From Acetobacter suratthaniensis (GTDB lineage Bacteria > Pseudomonadota > Alphaproteobacteria > Acetobacterales > Acetobacteraceae): a DNA stretch of 64,000 nt. The notes below the pieces were generated by a model, which searched no databases, was not told the DNA's origin, and saw nothing but the letters and a program-made list of their open reading frames with translations. A program made the position numbers and the translations under genes. Location of the stretch: NCBI RefSeq assembly GCF_017377745.1, contig NZ_JAFVMG010000001.1, forward strand, positions 620,001-684,000, read 5' to 3'. Of the stretch, positions 35,353-44,978 are shown piece after piece (positions within the stretch are counted from its first letter, which is position 1; the number at the start of each line of letters is the position of its first letter).

Positions 35353-36144
35353 ATGACCAGCAGGGAAATCGATCTTTACATCGAAGTGGCCAATGCTCTG
35401 GCGGATACGGTTCGCTGCGTGGTGCGGCCGTGGTTCCGCAGGGGAATAACGGTGGAAAGCAAGGGGGATGAAAGCCCGGTAACCGTGGCGGACAGAAGTG
35501 CCGAGCGGGTCATGCGCACCCTGCTGGCCGAGCGCCTGCCCCATCATGGTGTGTTTGGTGAGGAGTTTGGGCAGGATAATCCCGAGGCTTCGTACCAGTG
35601 GTTGCTGGACCCGGTGGATGGCACTCGGGCCTTTGTAACCGGTCGCCCCAGCTTTGGTACGTTGATTGCGCTGTTTCATGAAGGCAGGCCGCTGTTAGGC
35701 CTGCTGGATCAGCCGATCCTTGAAGAACGCTGGCTGGGTGTAAGCGGCCGTGAGACGGTTTTTTCCTCTTCTCTAGGGGGGCGTATCGGCACGCGTGATG
35801 TCAGCCTTGGGGAGGCGGAAATGTCCTGCACCTCGCCCGAGATGCTGGAGGTTGCGCCGCATGACGGCTGGAAAACCCTGAAATCCCGCGCTCGCCGCAT
35901 GACGTGGGGGGGCGACTGCTATGCCTATGGGCTGCTCGCCCTTGGTCAGCTCGACCTGATTGCCGAATGCGATATGAAACCGTGGGACTGGGGTGCGCTG
36001 GTGCCGATCGTGCAGGGGGCTGGTGGCGTTATGACCCGCTGGGATGGCTCTGCTCTAGGGCTGGAGGGCGATGGTACGGTGCTGGCCGCTGCCACCCCTG
36101 CCCTGCATGCCGCCGCGTGCGAAGCGCTGCGTTCGGGCGTTTAG
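35353..36144 (+). CDS. hisN: Histidinol-phosphatase-like inositol monophosphatase family enzyme (HisN)
   Basis: Magnesium-dependent phosphatase. Glu70-Glu71 and DPVDGTRAF (86-94) form the metal site, and MKPWDWGALVPIVQGAGG is the second motif. The KPWDWGAL and PSFGTLIAL segments are like the HisN group, which dephosphorylates L-histidinol phosphate. ATG 35353 gives 263 residues. No other histidine gene is nearby, so the assignment rests on the motif resemblance. Confidence 0.78.
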   Translation: MTSREIDLYIEVANALADTVRCVVRPWFRRGITVESKGDESPVTVADRSAERVMRTLLAERLPHHGVFGEEFGQDNPEASYQWLLDPVDGTRAFVTGRPSFGTLIALFHEGRPLLGLLDQPILEERWLGVSGRETVFSSSLGGRIGTRDVSLGEAEMSCTSPEMLEVAPHDGWKTLKSRARRMTWGGDCYAYGLLALGQLDLIAECDMKPWDWGALVPIVQGAGGVMTRWDGSALGLEGDGTVLAAATPALHAAACEALRSGV

Positions 36145-36276
36145 GAGCCTCGTAACCCGGCTGGAGGCGGTCATGTTCAGGCGGATATTTCACCATTCCG
36201 ACATGGCCCCCTCTGTTCATTTGCCATGATTTGCGATAGGGCTGCGCTTTGACACAACAGCTATTGGTCATTCCAG

Positions 36277-37536
36277 ATGAGCACAAGCACGCACCTGTCT
36301 CTCCCCAAGGACAAGATCCGTATTCTCCTGCTCGAAGGCGTACATGACAGTGCGGTCGCGCTGCTTAAAGCCTGCGGGTACGACAATGTCGTGCGGCTGA
36401 AGGGTGCTCTGGAAGGCGAAGCCCTGCGTGAAGCCCTGGAAGGCGTGCATATCGTCGGGATCCGCTCACGCACCCAGCTGACGAAGGAAGTCATTGAATC
36501 GGCGGATCGTCTCATGGCTATCGGGTGCTTCTGCATCGGCACCAATCAGGTTGATCTTGAGGCCGCGCGCCTCAATGGGGTGCCGGTGTTTAATGCGCCG
36601 TTCAGCAACACCCGCTCGGTGGCTGAACTGGTCATGGGCGAGATTGTCATGCTCATGCGCCGTATTTTCCCGCGCTCGGTCGAGTGCCATGCGGGGGAAT
36701 GGAACAAGTCCGCCGTCAATAGCTGGGAAGTGCGCGGCAAGACGCTGGGTATCGTCGGTTACGGCTCCATTGGTTCACAGCTCTCCGTTCTGGCGGAAGC
36801 CTTCGGTATGCGGGTTCTTTACTACGATGTAGTGGACAAGCTGGTGCACGGTAACGCCCAGCCGGTGGAAACGCTTGAAGATCTGCTGGGCCAGAGCGAT
36901 GTGGTCAGCCTGCATGTGCCGCAGTTGCCCACCACCGCCAACCTGATGGGTGCCGCCCAGATCCGCGCCATGAAGAAAGGCGCATTCCTGATCAACAATG
37001 CCCGTGGCAATGTTGTTGATCTGGAAGCTCTGGCGGAAGCTCTGAAAAGTGGCGATCTGCTGGGTGCCGCCATCGACGTGTTCCCCAAGGAACCCAAGGG
37101 CGCTGGCGATCGTCTGTCTACCCCTATCATGGGGCTGGAAAACGTCATTCTCTCCCCGCATATCGGTGGTTCCACGGTTGAAGCGCAGGAGCGCATTGGC
37201 GTGGAAGTGGCTCGTAAGCTGGTTGAGTATTCTGACGTTGGCTCGACTTTCGGGGCCGTCAACTTCCCCGGCGTGCAGCTTCCTGCCAGCCCGCGTGGTG
37301 CACGTTTCATGCATGTCCACCATAGCGTTCCGGGCATGATGATGAAGCTGAACGAGGTCTTTCTGCGGGCAGGCTGCAACGTTACGGCGCAGTTCCTGCA
37401 GACCGATAGCGAAATCGGCTATGTCGTAATCGAGGCCGACACCGCCGGGGATACGGAACTGGACGACCGTCTGCTTCACTCCCTGCGGGAGATTGAAGGC
37501 ACGATCCGTGCCCGCCTGATCTACAAGGGCAAGTAA
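36277..37536 (+). CDS. serA: D-3-phosphoglycerate dehydrogenase (E. coli-type, with ACT domain)
   Basis: Catalyses the first step of serine synthesis. The NAD-binding motif GIVGYGSIGSQ is near residues 158-168, catalytic RGNVVD and HIGGST follow, and a C-terminal ACT domain (about 345-419) suggests feedback by serine. At 419 residues it is the short E. coli-like class rather than the longer Mycobacterium type. The stop is followed after 3 bases by the ComM-like gene. Confidence 0.95.
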   Translation: MSTSTHLSLPKDKIRILLLEGVHDSAVALLKACGYDNVVRLKGALEGEALREALEGVHIVGIRSRTQLTKEVIESADRLMAIGCFCIGTNQVDLEAARLNGVPVFNAPFSNTRSVAELVMGEIVMLMRRIFPRSVECHAGEWNKSAVNSWEVRGKTLGIVGYGSIGSQLSVLAEAFGMRVLYYDVVDKLVHGNAQPVETLEDLLGQSDVVSLHVPQLPTTANLMGAAQIRAMKKGAFLINNARGNVVDLEALAEALKSGDLLGAAIDVFPKEPKGAGDRLSTPIMGLENVILSPHIGGSTVEAQERIGVEVARKLVEYSDVGSTFGAVNFPGVQLPASPRGARFMHVHHSVPGMMMKLNEVFLRAGCNVTAQFLQTDSEIGYVVIEADTAGDTELDDRLLHSLREIEGTIRARLIYKGK

Positions 37537-37539
37537 AAC

Positions 37540-39051
37540 ATGAATGCGGGTGCGGGTCTCATTAATGCCCGTATCCGCAGTTTTGCCTTTTCAGGCATAG
37601 AGGCGCGTCCTGTCTGGGTTGAAGTGCAGGTCGCCAGTGGCCTGCCCGCCTTTCTGGTGGTCGGCCTGCCAGACAAGGCTGTGGGCGAAGCACGCGAACG
37701 TGTTCGTGCAGCCCTGACCTCCATTGGTCTGGCCCTCCCCGCCAAACGCATTGTTATCAATCTTGTTCCGGCGGATCTTCCCAAGGAAGGTTCACATTTT
37801 GATCTGCCCATTGCGCTGGCGTTGCTGGCAGCCATGGGGGTTGTACCCGCCGAGGAAGCCGGGCGTTATGCGGCCATGGGCGAACTGTCGCTTGATGGCC
37901 GGATCAATCCGGTGTCGGGTGTGCTGTCCGCAGCCCTTGAGGCGGCGTCTCTCGGGCTTGGGCTGGTATGCCCGGCCCAGCAGGGTGAGGAAGCTTTGTG
38001 CGGTGGCGATATTGCCATTCTGGCGGCTCCGACCCTTCTGGGCCTGATTAATCATTTTAATGGCCTGCAGCCGTTGCCTGCCCCCGAGTTTACGGCTTTG
38101 CCCACGGCTCCCGCACAGAAAATGCCTGATCTGGCGGAGGTACGGGGCATGGAAACCGGGCGGCGCGCGCTTGAAATTGCGGCCGCTGGTGGTCACTCTC
38201 TTTTGCTGTCAGGCCCACCGGGGGCAGGAAAATCCATGCTCGCGGCGCGGCTGGTCGGTTTGCTGCCTGATCTGACGCCGCGCGAAAGTCTTGAGGTTTC
38301 GCGCATTTATAGTGCTGCTGGGCTGCTGGCAGATGGACGACCGCTCAGGCGTCCGCCCTATCGTGACCCGCATCACTCTGCGAGCCTGCCCGCTCTGGTA
38401 GGGGGTGGTAGCCGCGCCCGGCCGGGCGAAATCAGTCTGGCGGATCAGGGCGTGCTGTTTTTGGATGAATTACCAGAGTTTTCCCGCTCGGCTCTGGAGG
38501 CTTTACGTCAGCCGCTGGAATCTGGTCGTGTGAGTATCGCACGGGCTGCGGCCCATGTGAGCTATCCGGCCCGGTTTCAGCTTGTGGCCGCCATGAATCC
38601 CTGCCGTTGCGGCTATCTGGGTGATGCCTCGCGTGAATGTAACAAGGCTCCCCGTTGTGGGCAGGATTATGCGGCACGGCTGTCCGGACCTTTGTTGGAC
38701 CGGATTGATTTGCATGTCGGCATGCAGCCGTATGAACCTCTGGGGTATATGCGCGATGCGGAGGGGGAGACAACGGCAGTCGTGCGCGCACGCGTGGAGG
38801 CTGCGCGTGCCATGCAAAGCGCACGGCAGGACGGTCGAAAAAATGCAGAGATCACAATCGAGCAGACAGGGCTAGGCGGTGCCGCAGCGCAACTGGCTCA
38901 GTCTGTTGCGGAAAAATTCCGTTTTTCCGCGCGCGGCTATACGCGGCTGGCCCGTGTGGCCCGCACGGTAGCAGATCTGGCCGACAGTGCTGAGATTAAG
39001 CCCGAGCATGTGGCTGAAGCCGCAACCTTTCGGGTGCGGTTTCAGAGCTAA
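37540..39051 (+). CDS. YifB/ComM-family Mg chelatase-like AAA+ ATPase
   Basis: 503 residues in three parts: an N-terminal Lon-protease-like S5 fold (about 1-165), a Mg-chelatase AAA+ domain with Walker A GPPGAGKS near residue 226 and Walker B VLFLDELPEF, and a C-terminal Mg-chelatase domain (FSARGYTRLARVARTVADL). ComM is a hexameric helicase that aids branch migration in natural transformation; the family is also found in non-competent bacteria. It starts 3 bases after serA. Confidence 0.93.
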   Translation: MNAGAGLINARIRSFAFSGIEARPVWVEVQVASGLPAFLVVGLPDKAVGEARERVRAALTSIGLALPAKRIVINLVPADLPKEGSHFDLPIALALLAAMGVVPAEEAGRYAAMGELSLDGRINPVSGVLSAALEAASLGLGLVCPAQQGEEALCGGDIAILAAPTLLGLINHFNGLQPLPAPEFTALPTAPAQKMPDLAEVRGMETGRRALEIAAAGGHSLLLSGPPGAGKSMLAARLVGLLPDLTPRESLEVSRIYSAAGLLADGRPLRRPPYRDPHHSASLPALVGGGSRARPGEISLADQGVLFLDELPEFSRSALEALRQPLESGRVSIARAAAHVSYPARFQLVAAMNPCRCGYLGDASRECNKAPRCGQDYAARLSGPLLDRIDLHVGMQPYEPLGYMRDAEGETTAVVRARVEAARAMQSARQDGRKNAEITIEQTGLGGAAAQLAQSVAEKFRFSARGYTRLARVARTVADLADSAEIKPEHVAEAATFRVRFQS

Positions 39052-39060
39052 GCGCGTTTT

Positions 39061-40269
39061 TTAGGCGGTATGGAGCTGCTTAAAGGCCTGTTGCAGATCG
39101 GCTACGAGATCGCTGGTCTGCTCCAAGCCGACCTGTAGCCTGAAGGCGCTGGCCTTGCCCATAGGCGATGCAAAGGCGCGTTGAATCCCACCTGTTGTCG
39201 GCAGAACGAGGCTTTCATATCCCCCCCATGAGGCACCGATGCCGAACAGGCGCAGGCTGTTGATCATGCGTTCCATATCCTGTCCGCTGTAGCGGCTATC
39301 GAGAACGACCCCGAACAGACACCCAGCCCCCGTAAAGTCTCTTGCCCACAGGGCATGGCCCGGGCAGTCTGGTAGGGCCGGGTGTAGAACCTGCGCCACT
39401 TCGGGCTGCTGTTGCAGCCATACGGCCAGATCAAGGGCCGAGCGGGCCTGCTGGGCCAACCGAACGCCCATGGTACGCAGGCCGCGCAGGGTCAGCCAGC
39501 AGTCATCCGGCCCGGCAACCTGCCCTGTCTGGATAGCAGTATCGCGCAGCTGTTCCCACGTTTTGCGCTCGGCTACGGTGATGGCGCCAGCAATGACATC
39601 GGAATGGCCTGCCGGATATTTGGTCAAAGCCTGAATGGACAGATCGGCTCCATGAGCGAATGGAGCGAAAATGCCAAAGCCCCATGTGTTGTCCACGAAC
39701 AGCTTTGCGTTGTTCCGGTGCGCGACACGCGCGAGCATCGGAATGTCCTGAACCTCAAACGTGTGGCTGCCCGGGCTTTCTGTAAAAACAACCCGGGTTT
39801 TTGGGGTCATGAAAGCTTCGAGTTCCTTTTCTTCCGCCATGGGCGGGAAGTAAGAAATCTCTACTCCGAAACGGCGCAGTACGTTTTCGGCAAAGCGGCG
39901 TGTGGGGCCATACACACTATCTGAAAACAGGCAGTGATCACCCGCAGACAGAAAGGCCAGCAATGGCAGGGTGCAGGCCGCAAGACCGGAGCTGACAATC
40001 TGACAGTCCGTACCGCCTTCTATGACGGCAATGGCTTTTTCCAGCTCATGCTGGATAGGCGAGCCCATGGCGCCATAAATGCTTTCATGCTCATACCGTG
40101 TGGCCCCCTGTCTCTGCATGGCTTCCAGCGAGGGAAACACAACAGTTGAGCCGCGCGTGACAGGCGGGTTTACATAGCAGCCGCGTTCATCCGGCGTGGG
40201 GCGCGCAGCGTGTGACAGGGTTGTACCCAGTTGCAGCCAGCCTTCGGCGACCCTGTTGTGCTCATTCAT
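39061..40269 (-). CDS. metC: Cystathionine beta-lyase (PLP-dependent Cys/Met metabolism enzyme)
   Basis: Cleaves cystathionine to homocysteine, pyruvate and ammonia. PLP-binding Lys217 is in LTKYPAGHSD, Asp193 is in FVDNTWGFG, and RYEHESIYG is near residue 58. The length is 402 residues. The KYPAGHSDV signature suits the alphaproteobacterial beta-lyase group better than the gamma-synthase one. It lies 27 bases after sseA on the same strand, so sulfur amino acid breakdown and sulfur transfer may be coregulated. Confidence 0.9.
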   Translation of the reverse strand: MNEHNRVAEGWLQLGTTLSHAARPTPDERGCYVNPPVTRGSTVVFPSLEAMQRQGATRYEHESIYGAMGSPIQHELEKAIAVIEGGTDCQIVSSGLAACTLPLLAFLSAGDHCLFSDSVYGPTRRFAENVLRRFGVEISYFPPMAEEKELEAFMTPKTRVVFTESPGSHTFEVQDIPMLARVAHRNNAKLFVDNTWGFGIFAPFAHGADLSIQALTKYPAGHSDVIAGAITVAERKTWEQLRDTAIQTGQVAGPDDCWLTLRGLRTMGVRLAQQARSALDLAVWLQQQPEVAQVLHPALPDCPGHALWARDFTGAGCLFGVVLDSRYSGQDMERMINSLRLFGIGASWGGYESLVLPTTGGIQRAFASPMGKASAFRLQVGLEQTSDLVADLQQAFKQLHTA

Positions 40270-40296
40270 CTGTCATGCTCCGTTTCTGCCGTGGCG

Positions 40297-41154
40297 TTAC
40301 TGGTTGGGGGTGCGCTCGGTGGTAACCGGCAGATCGGGCATGCTGCCCCATTCAGCCCATGAACCATCGTACAGGCTATTATCGTCTATTCCGGCCAGAC
40401 ACAGGGCAGCGGTCAGAACGGACGCGGTCATACCTGAACCGCAGGTTGTTACCGGCCTGTCATGTGGGTGTATGCCGAGGGTTTGAAACAGGGCTAGCAG
40501 GGCTGTGGGGGGTAGAAAGCGCCCCTGCCCGTCCAGCACGGTTTTGTAAGGCAGGCACTGTGCGCCGGGCATATGCCCCGAGCGGACACCGGGCCGTGGT
40601 TCGGGTGCTGTGCCATAAAAACGGGCCTCACTCCGCGCATCCAGAATGGGACGGTTCCCAGTGGCCACGATAGCGCTCATATCCCCCAGCCCGGTGATCC
40701 GGCTGTAATGTGTATGCGCATGATACACAGCGGCAGGGCGTGGGGGTGTGGCGGCCCCTGTAGTCGGCTGTTCTGCCGCGCGCCACGCGGGTAGTCCACC
40801 ATCGAGTATGCGCGCATTGGCGTGGCCGAAGGCTCTTGCCAGCCACCATGCCCGGCAGGCCGAGGCCGTGTTGCCCTGATCGTAGAAAATAATCGGGTCG
40901 GCTCGGGTTATACCCCAAGCCCCCATCAGCCCGGCATAGCGTGCGGCTGATGGAAGCGTGTGGGGAAACTGGCCCTGCGGGTCGGAAAAAACATCAATGT
41001 CGAAATACAGGCTGTGAGGAATATGATCCTTAGCGAAACGCTCGGCTGGGTTGCCGCTTTCTCCGGGCAGGAGGGCAGTAGCGTCAAACACGACTGGTGG
41101 TGTGGATGAGCGGAGCAGGGTTGCGAGTTCATCCGCCTGAACGAGAAGGGACAT
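40297..41154 (-). CDS. sseA: 3-mercaptopyruvate sulfurtransferase (rhodanese family)
   Basis: Two rhodanese domains in 285 residues. The active-site loop of the second, CGSGMTA with Cys238, is close to the mercaptopyruvate-type consensus CGSGVTA; the thiosulfate type differs. It transfers sulfur from 3-mercaptopyruvate to thiol or cyanide acceptors. ATG 41154 has AAGGG just upstream and gives the normal start; the open frame reaches 41295. It precedes metC. Confidence 0.92.
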   Translation of the reverse strand: MSLLVQADELATLLRSSTPPVVFDATALLPGESGNPAERFAKDHIPHSLYFDIDVFSDPQGQFPHTLPSAARYAGLMGAWGITRADPIIFYDQGNTASACRAWWLARAFGHANARILDGGLPAWRAAEQPTTGAATPPRPAAVYHAHTHYSRITGLGDMSAIVATGNRPILDARSEARFYGTAPEPRPGVRSGHMPGAQCLPYKTVLDGQGRFLPPTALLALFQTLGIHPHDRPVTTCGSGMTASVLTAALCLAGIDDNSLYDGSWAEWGSMPDLPVTTERTPNQ

Positions 41155-41275
41155 GGCCAGCCTGTAACTGTTTTCCTGTTTCGGATGTTTGCACCATAAG
41201 GTGATCCACGTCAGGCGTGAACAGGCTTTCTTGCTATGCTGGCGGTCTTTGAGGCGGCGTGCTTTAGTAACGGCC

Positions 41276-42364
41276 ATGGCGAATGAACGGATCATAACAA
41301 CAGAACATGTCCTGCGATTCCTGCTGCTGGGGGCCGTTGGGTATGGCTGTGTCCTTGTTCTGGCCCCCTTTTCTTCAGCATTGCTATGGGCAGGTGTGCT
41401 GACCTACACGACATGGCCGTTATTCCAGCATCTGCGGAGGCGCATGGGTGCCAGTGCGGCCAGTCTGGTGATGACCTGCCTGTGCGCCGTAGGGGTTGTA
41501 CTGCCGCTGGCTGCCCTTGCTTCGGCCAGTCTTTCTACCGGGCCCCGGCTGGCTACGCAGTTGATGGCGTTGGTGGCCGAAATCAATCATCTGCCGCCCC
41601 TGCCCCGCTGGCTGTCCACCTTGCCAGTTTTTGGCCCTGAAATCAGTCATCGCTGGGCGTTGTGGGAGCAGAACGTCAATGCGTTTGCCGAGGAGTTCCG
41701 CCCGTATGCGGGGAGCATCATCCAGTCGCTTCTGGGGGTGCTGATGCAGTTCGCCAATGGGGCGATGCACCTTGTTATGGCGCTGTTTATTTCATTCTTT
41801 TTCTGGATTGGCGGTTCCATGCTGTGGGACACGCTGCAGGCCGTGATCCTGCGCATAGCCGGGCCACAGGCCGGGCGTTACCTGCATATCGTAGGCAGCA
41901 CAGTGCGCGGAACGGTTTATGGTATTTTGGGAACAGCCATCATTCAGGGGATACTGACCTGCATCGGACTATGGATGACAGGAGTGGGAGAACCGGTAGT
42001 ATTGGGCATTCTAACTGCGTTCCTTGCCGTTTTTCCGGTGGGGGCGCCTCTGGTATGGGGGCCAGCCGCGCTCTGGCTGCTGGTGGCGCATCATCCGGCG
42101 CATGCTATTTTGTTGCTGCTTTACGGCATCGTGTTCGTATCAGGCGCGGATCATGTCATTCGTCCGCTTTTTATCGTACGGGGGTCCAAGCTGCCTTATC
42201 TGTTGACTGTTCTGGGCGTGATCGGGGGTATTCTGGCTTTTGGTGGCGTGGGTATTTTCCTTGGCCCCATTCTGCTGGCCATTGGTTTTTCCGTTACGAT
42301 GGAATTTGCCGCAGGCGATACGTTGCTACTGTCGGCTGATGGCCGGAGGAATATCGCTCCATGA
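41276..42364 (+). CDS. AI-2E (PerM-like) family membrane protein
   Basis: 362 residues with about seven to eight hydrophobic helices: two near the N-terminus, a soluble central part and a C-terminal helix bundle containing FLAVFPVGAPLVWGPAALWLL. Members include the proposed AI-2 exporter TqsA, Na+/H+ antiporters and proteins of unknown role, so the cargo cannot be named. ATG 41276 is preferred over the upstream open frame. It overlaps the next gene by ATGA. Confidence 0.85.
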   Translation: MANERIITTEHVLRFLLLGAVGYGCVLVLAPFSSALLWAGVLTYTTWPLFQHLRRRMGASAASLVMTCLCAVGVVLPLAALASASLSTGPRLATQLMALVAEINHLPPLPRWLSTLPVFGPEISHRWALWEQNVNAFAEEFRPYAGSIIQSLLGVLMQFANGAMHLVMALFISFFFWIGGSMLWDTLQAVILRIAGPQAGRYLHIVGSTVRGTVYGILGTAIIQGILTCIGLWMTGVGEPVVLGILTAFLAVFPVGAPLVWGPAALWLLVAHHPAHAILLLLYGIVFVSGADHVIRPLFIVRGSKLPYLLTVLGVIGGILAFGGVGIFLGPILLAIGFSVTMEFAAGDTLLLSADGRRNIAP

Positions 42365-43071
42365 AGCGCAGGCTCGTAAACCTTGTAGAATGGGCACAGC
42401 GCCGCCGTGGGCGTTCGCCGCAGCGGCATGAAGGGGCGTCTCTTAAGGTCATAAGCTGGAATCTGTTGCGCCGAACCGGGGCGACCGTTCACGATGTCGC
42501 AGCCCTGATCACGCGTGAAAATCCCGATATTTTGCTCATGCAGGAAGCTACGATTGAAATCGACGCGCTGCCGGGGCTGGTGGGCGGGCATTATAGCCGG
42601 GCCCCCCTGCCCGGCCGTATTCATGGGCTGGCCTGCTGGAGCCGCCAGCCTTTTGCCCGCCCGCCGCGTGCCTGCACCATTCCTTCGGGGGTTATGGTCA
42701 AACGTCATGCACAGATTATCGAATACAGGCGGTTTTCACTGGCTAATGTACATCTCTCTCACGGGCAGGTTCTTAACCGGCGGCAGTTGCGCCGGGTGGC
42801 ATCCTTGCTGACAGCACCCTGCGCCATTCTGGGGGATTTCAATCTGGTGGGGCCAACACTGGTTCCGGGCTTTCGGGATGTGGGGCCAAAAGCGCCAACC
42901 CACCATATGGCTGATGTACTGCCGATCAGAATTGATCGCTGCCTGACAGAAGGCATGGTGTGTCTTGCCGCGCGGGTTCTACCGGTTTTTGCATCGGATC
43001 ACCGGCCTATCGCTGTCATGCTTCAGCCCGCACAGGCTGAAAGAGGCGCACGCCTTACAGATAGGGCATAA
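42361..43071 (+). CDS. Endonuclease/exonuclease/phosphatase (EEP) family hydrolase
   Basis: 236 residues with the EEP metal site: ISWNLLRR, LLMQEA (Glu ligand), ILGDFNLV and SDHRPI near the C-terminus. The family includes AP endonucleases, DNases, sphingomyelinases and phosphatases. The short length and lack of a signal peptide do not settle the substrate. It starts within the stop of the PerM-like gene, and its last 17 bases overlap the end of the convergent cardiolipin synthase gene. Confidence 0.82.
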   Translation: MKRRLVNLVEWAQRRRGRSPQRHEGASLKVISWNLLRRTGATVHDVAALITRENPDILLMQEATIEIDALPGLVGGHYSRAPLPGRIHGLACWSRQPFARPPRACTIPSGVMVKRHAQIIEYRRFSLANVHLSHGQVLNRRQLRRVASLLTAPCAILGDFNLVGPTLVPGFRDVGPKAPTHHMADVLPIRIDRCLTEGMVCLAARVLPVFASDHRPIAVMLQPAQAERGARLTDRA

Positions 43072-44482
43072 ACAGACGGGCGAAGGCATCGCGTATTTTT
43101 GTCAGTTTGTAACGATTATCCAGATCGTAATGGGTTAGTCTGCGGTTTTGGTGGCTGTCGATAAACGTATCCAGACTATCAGCCAGAGAGGTGTCGTAGG
43201 CCTCCATATTGATTTCGAAGTTCAGCCTCAGGCTGCGGATATCAAGGTTGGAACTGCCAAAAAACGACCACGCCCTATCAACCACCATAAGTTTCGAATG
43301 GTTGAAAGGAGCTGCGGCCAGCCAGATACGCGCACCCGAGTGCAGTAAAGGGGCGATGTTGGCCGCGCAAGCCCAGTCAAGGGCACGATGGTTGCTGCGC
43401 TCGGGAATGACAATATCCACCTGCACGCCGCGTAATGCCGCCAGTTCCAGCTCGGAAAGAAAGCGCTCACCTGCCAGAAAATAAGGCGTCATCAAACGTA
43501 CGCTGCGCCGTGCCAGAGTAATGGCCTGCAGCATGGTGTATTCTATTTTCTCCAGATCTGTATCTGGCCCCGCAGTGACGATACGGGCCAGTGTTGCCCC
43601 GCTTTCACTCGGAGTTTCGCTGAACAGGTCGTTGTCGAGCGTTTCGTGGGTGGTGAAATACCAGTCCCATGCGGCTGTTTCAGCCAACTGTTGCACGGCC
43701 GGGCCTTCAATCATGAAGTGCGTATCGGATACCGGGTGCCGGGGTTTGCGGGTTACACGGTTTTCATCCGCGATATTCAGCCCTCCCATGAAACCGACGC
43801 GCCCATCCACAACCAGAATTTTGCGATGGTTGCGCAGGTTGAGAAAAGGCATACGCCAGGGCCAGACGGAGTGCATAAAGCGCGCACAGGGTACCCCGGC
43901 TCGCCGAAGGCGGTGGTAGATGGGTGAGAGGAAATAACCGCTGCCAATGCCATCCACCAGCACGCGCACGCACACGCCGCGCGCATGGGCATCGGCCAAT
44001 GCTTTGGCAAATGCCTGCCCGGTCTGATCGTCGCGGAAAATATACGAGCACAACACGACGCTTTTACGGGCTGTTTCAATCGCGCGGATCATGAGCGGGT
44101 AGGCTCCGTCACCGTCATGCAGGCAGGTGATGGTATTCCCAGAAACAAGCGGGCGGGTTGTCAGTTTGCCAACCATCAGGGCCAGTGGTGCGAACTGCCC
44201 TTCCAGTTCGCGGTTCCATGAGGAAAGCCGAGAAATGCCGGGGCGTCCGGGGGGGCGCGTACCGACCAACTTGCGTGCCAGACGGGTTACGCGGTTGATC
44301 CCGAACACCGCGTATAGCACCGAGCCGAAAATGGGCATGAGCATGCAAAAACCCATCCAGCCGATGGCTGATGCCGTATCGCGCTTGGTCAGCAGGATAT
44401 GCAGAACCACGCTTGTGACCAGCACGAGCTGGAGTATCATCAAGGCGAGAAGCAGCATGGGCTGGGAGAAAACGGACAGCAT
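43055..44482 (-). CDS. cls: Cardiolipin synthase (phospholipase D family)
   Basis: Joins two phosphatidylglycerol molecules into cardiolipin at the inner membrane. Two N-terminal membrane helices (about 8-30 and 38-60) precede two HKD motifs: His219, Lys221, Asp226 (HRKILVVDG) and His395, Lys397, Asp402 (HSKLMVVD). At 475 residues it matches the bacterial ClsA type. Its start lies 46 bases from the divergent yraN start, and its end overlaps the EEP gene. Confidence 0.93.
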   Translation of the reverse strand: MLSVFSQPMLLLALMILQLVLVTSVVLHILLTKRDTASAIGWMGFCMLMPIFGSVLYAVFGINRVTRLARKLVGTRPPGRPGISRLSSWNRELEGQFAPLALMVGKLTTRPLVSGNTITCLHDGDGAYPLMIRAIETARKSVVLCSYIFRDDQTGQAFAKALADAHARGVCVRVLVDGIGSGYFLSPIYHRLRRAGVPCARFMHSVWPWRMPFLNLRNHRKILVVDGRVGFMGGLNIADENRVTRKPRHPVSDTHFMIEGPAVQQLAETAAWDWYFTTHETLDNDLFSETPSESGATLARIVTAGPDTDLEKIEYTMLQAITLARRSVRLMTPYFLAGERFLSELELAALRGVQVDIVIPERSNHRALDWACAANIAPLLHSGARIWLAAAPFNHSKLMVVDRAWSFFGSSNLDIRSLRLNFEINMEAYDTSLADSLDTFIDSHQNRRLTHYDLDNRYKLTKIRDAFARLFMPYL

Positions 44483-44528
44483 GGGGTTTGATCAGAACTT
44501 CCGCTCGGCAGGAAAAGCAAAAACCACC

Positions 44529-44933
44529 ATGTATCAAGTGCAGGGGCAACGCAAAGTGGTTTCGTCTGCACGGCGTCAGCGTGGCGTTCAGGCGCAGCAG
44601 GATGGTGTGGATGCAGAAAATCAGGCCTGTATCATGCTTGAAGCCAGTGGGTGGCGCATTCTGCTCCGCCGATCCCGCACACCGCGTGGCGAGGTCGATA
44701 TTGTGGCAGAGCGCGCGGGTATGTTGGTCTTTATCGAGGTGAAGAAACGGCAGACGATGCCACAAGCCCTTGCCTGCCTGTCGCAGGCACAATCCAGACG
44801 GCTATACAGGGCGGCTGAGTGTCTACTGCAACGCAATCCCGCATGGCGTTATGAAACGCTCAGGTTCGACCTGATTGCGATGGATGCTGCGGGAGCCATG
44901 GAATGGGTAGAAGACATTCTGCGGCAGATGTGA
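44529..44933 (+). CDS. yraN: YraN family (UPF0102) endonuclease-like protein
   Basis: 134 residues with the predicted nuclease-fold signature GEVDIVAERAGMLVFIEVKKR (44529 numbering, about residues 54-74, given here in two parts: GEVDIVA and FIEVKKR). The RRQRGVQAQQDGVDAE region aligns with the family N-terminus. The cellular role is not established. ATG 44529 is my choice; an in-frame ATG at 44481 would overlap the start codon of divergent cls. The next gene converges from the other side. Confidence 0.85.
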   Translation: MYQVQGQRKVVSSARRQRGVQAQQDGVDAENQACIMLEASGWRILLRRSRTPRGEVDIVAERAGMLVFIEVKKRQTMPQALACLSQAQSRRLYRAAECLLQRNPAWRYETLRFDLIAMDAAGAMEWVEDILRQM

Positions 44934-44978
44934 TCGCGAGCCACAGAATCAAACATTCGGGAGTGAAAGCAACCCCGA

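Noticed and set aside
44127-44528. Upstream open extension of the yraN frame across cls
   Set aside because: It runs antisense to the conserved N-terminal part of cardiolipin synthase; YraN resemblance begins only after 44529.
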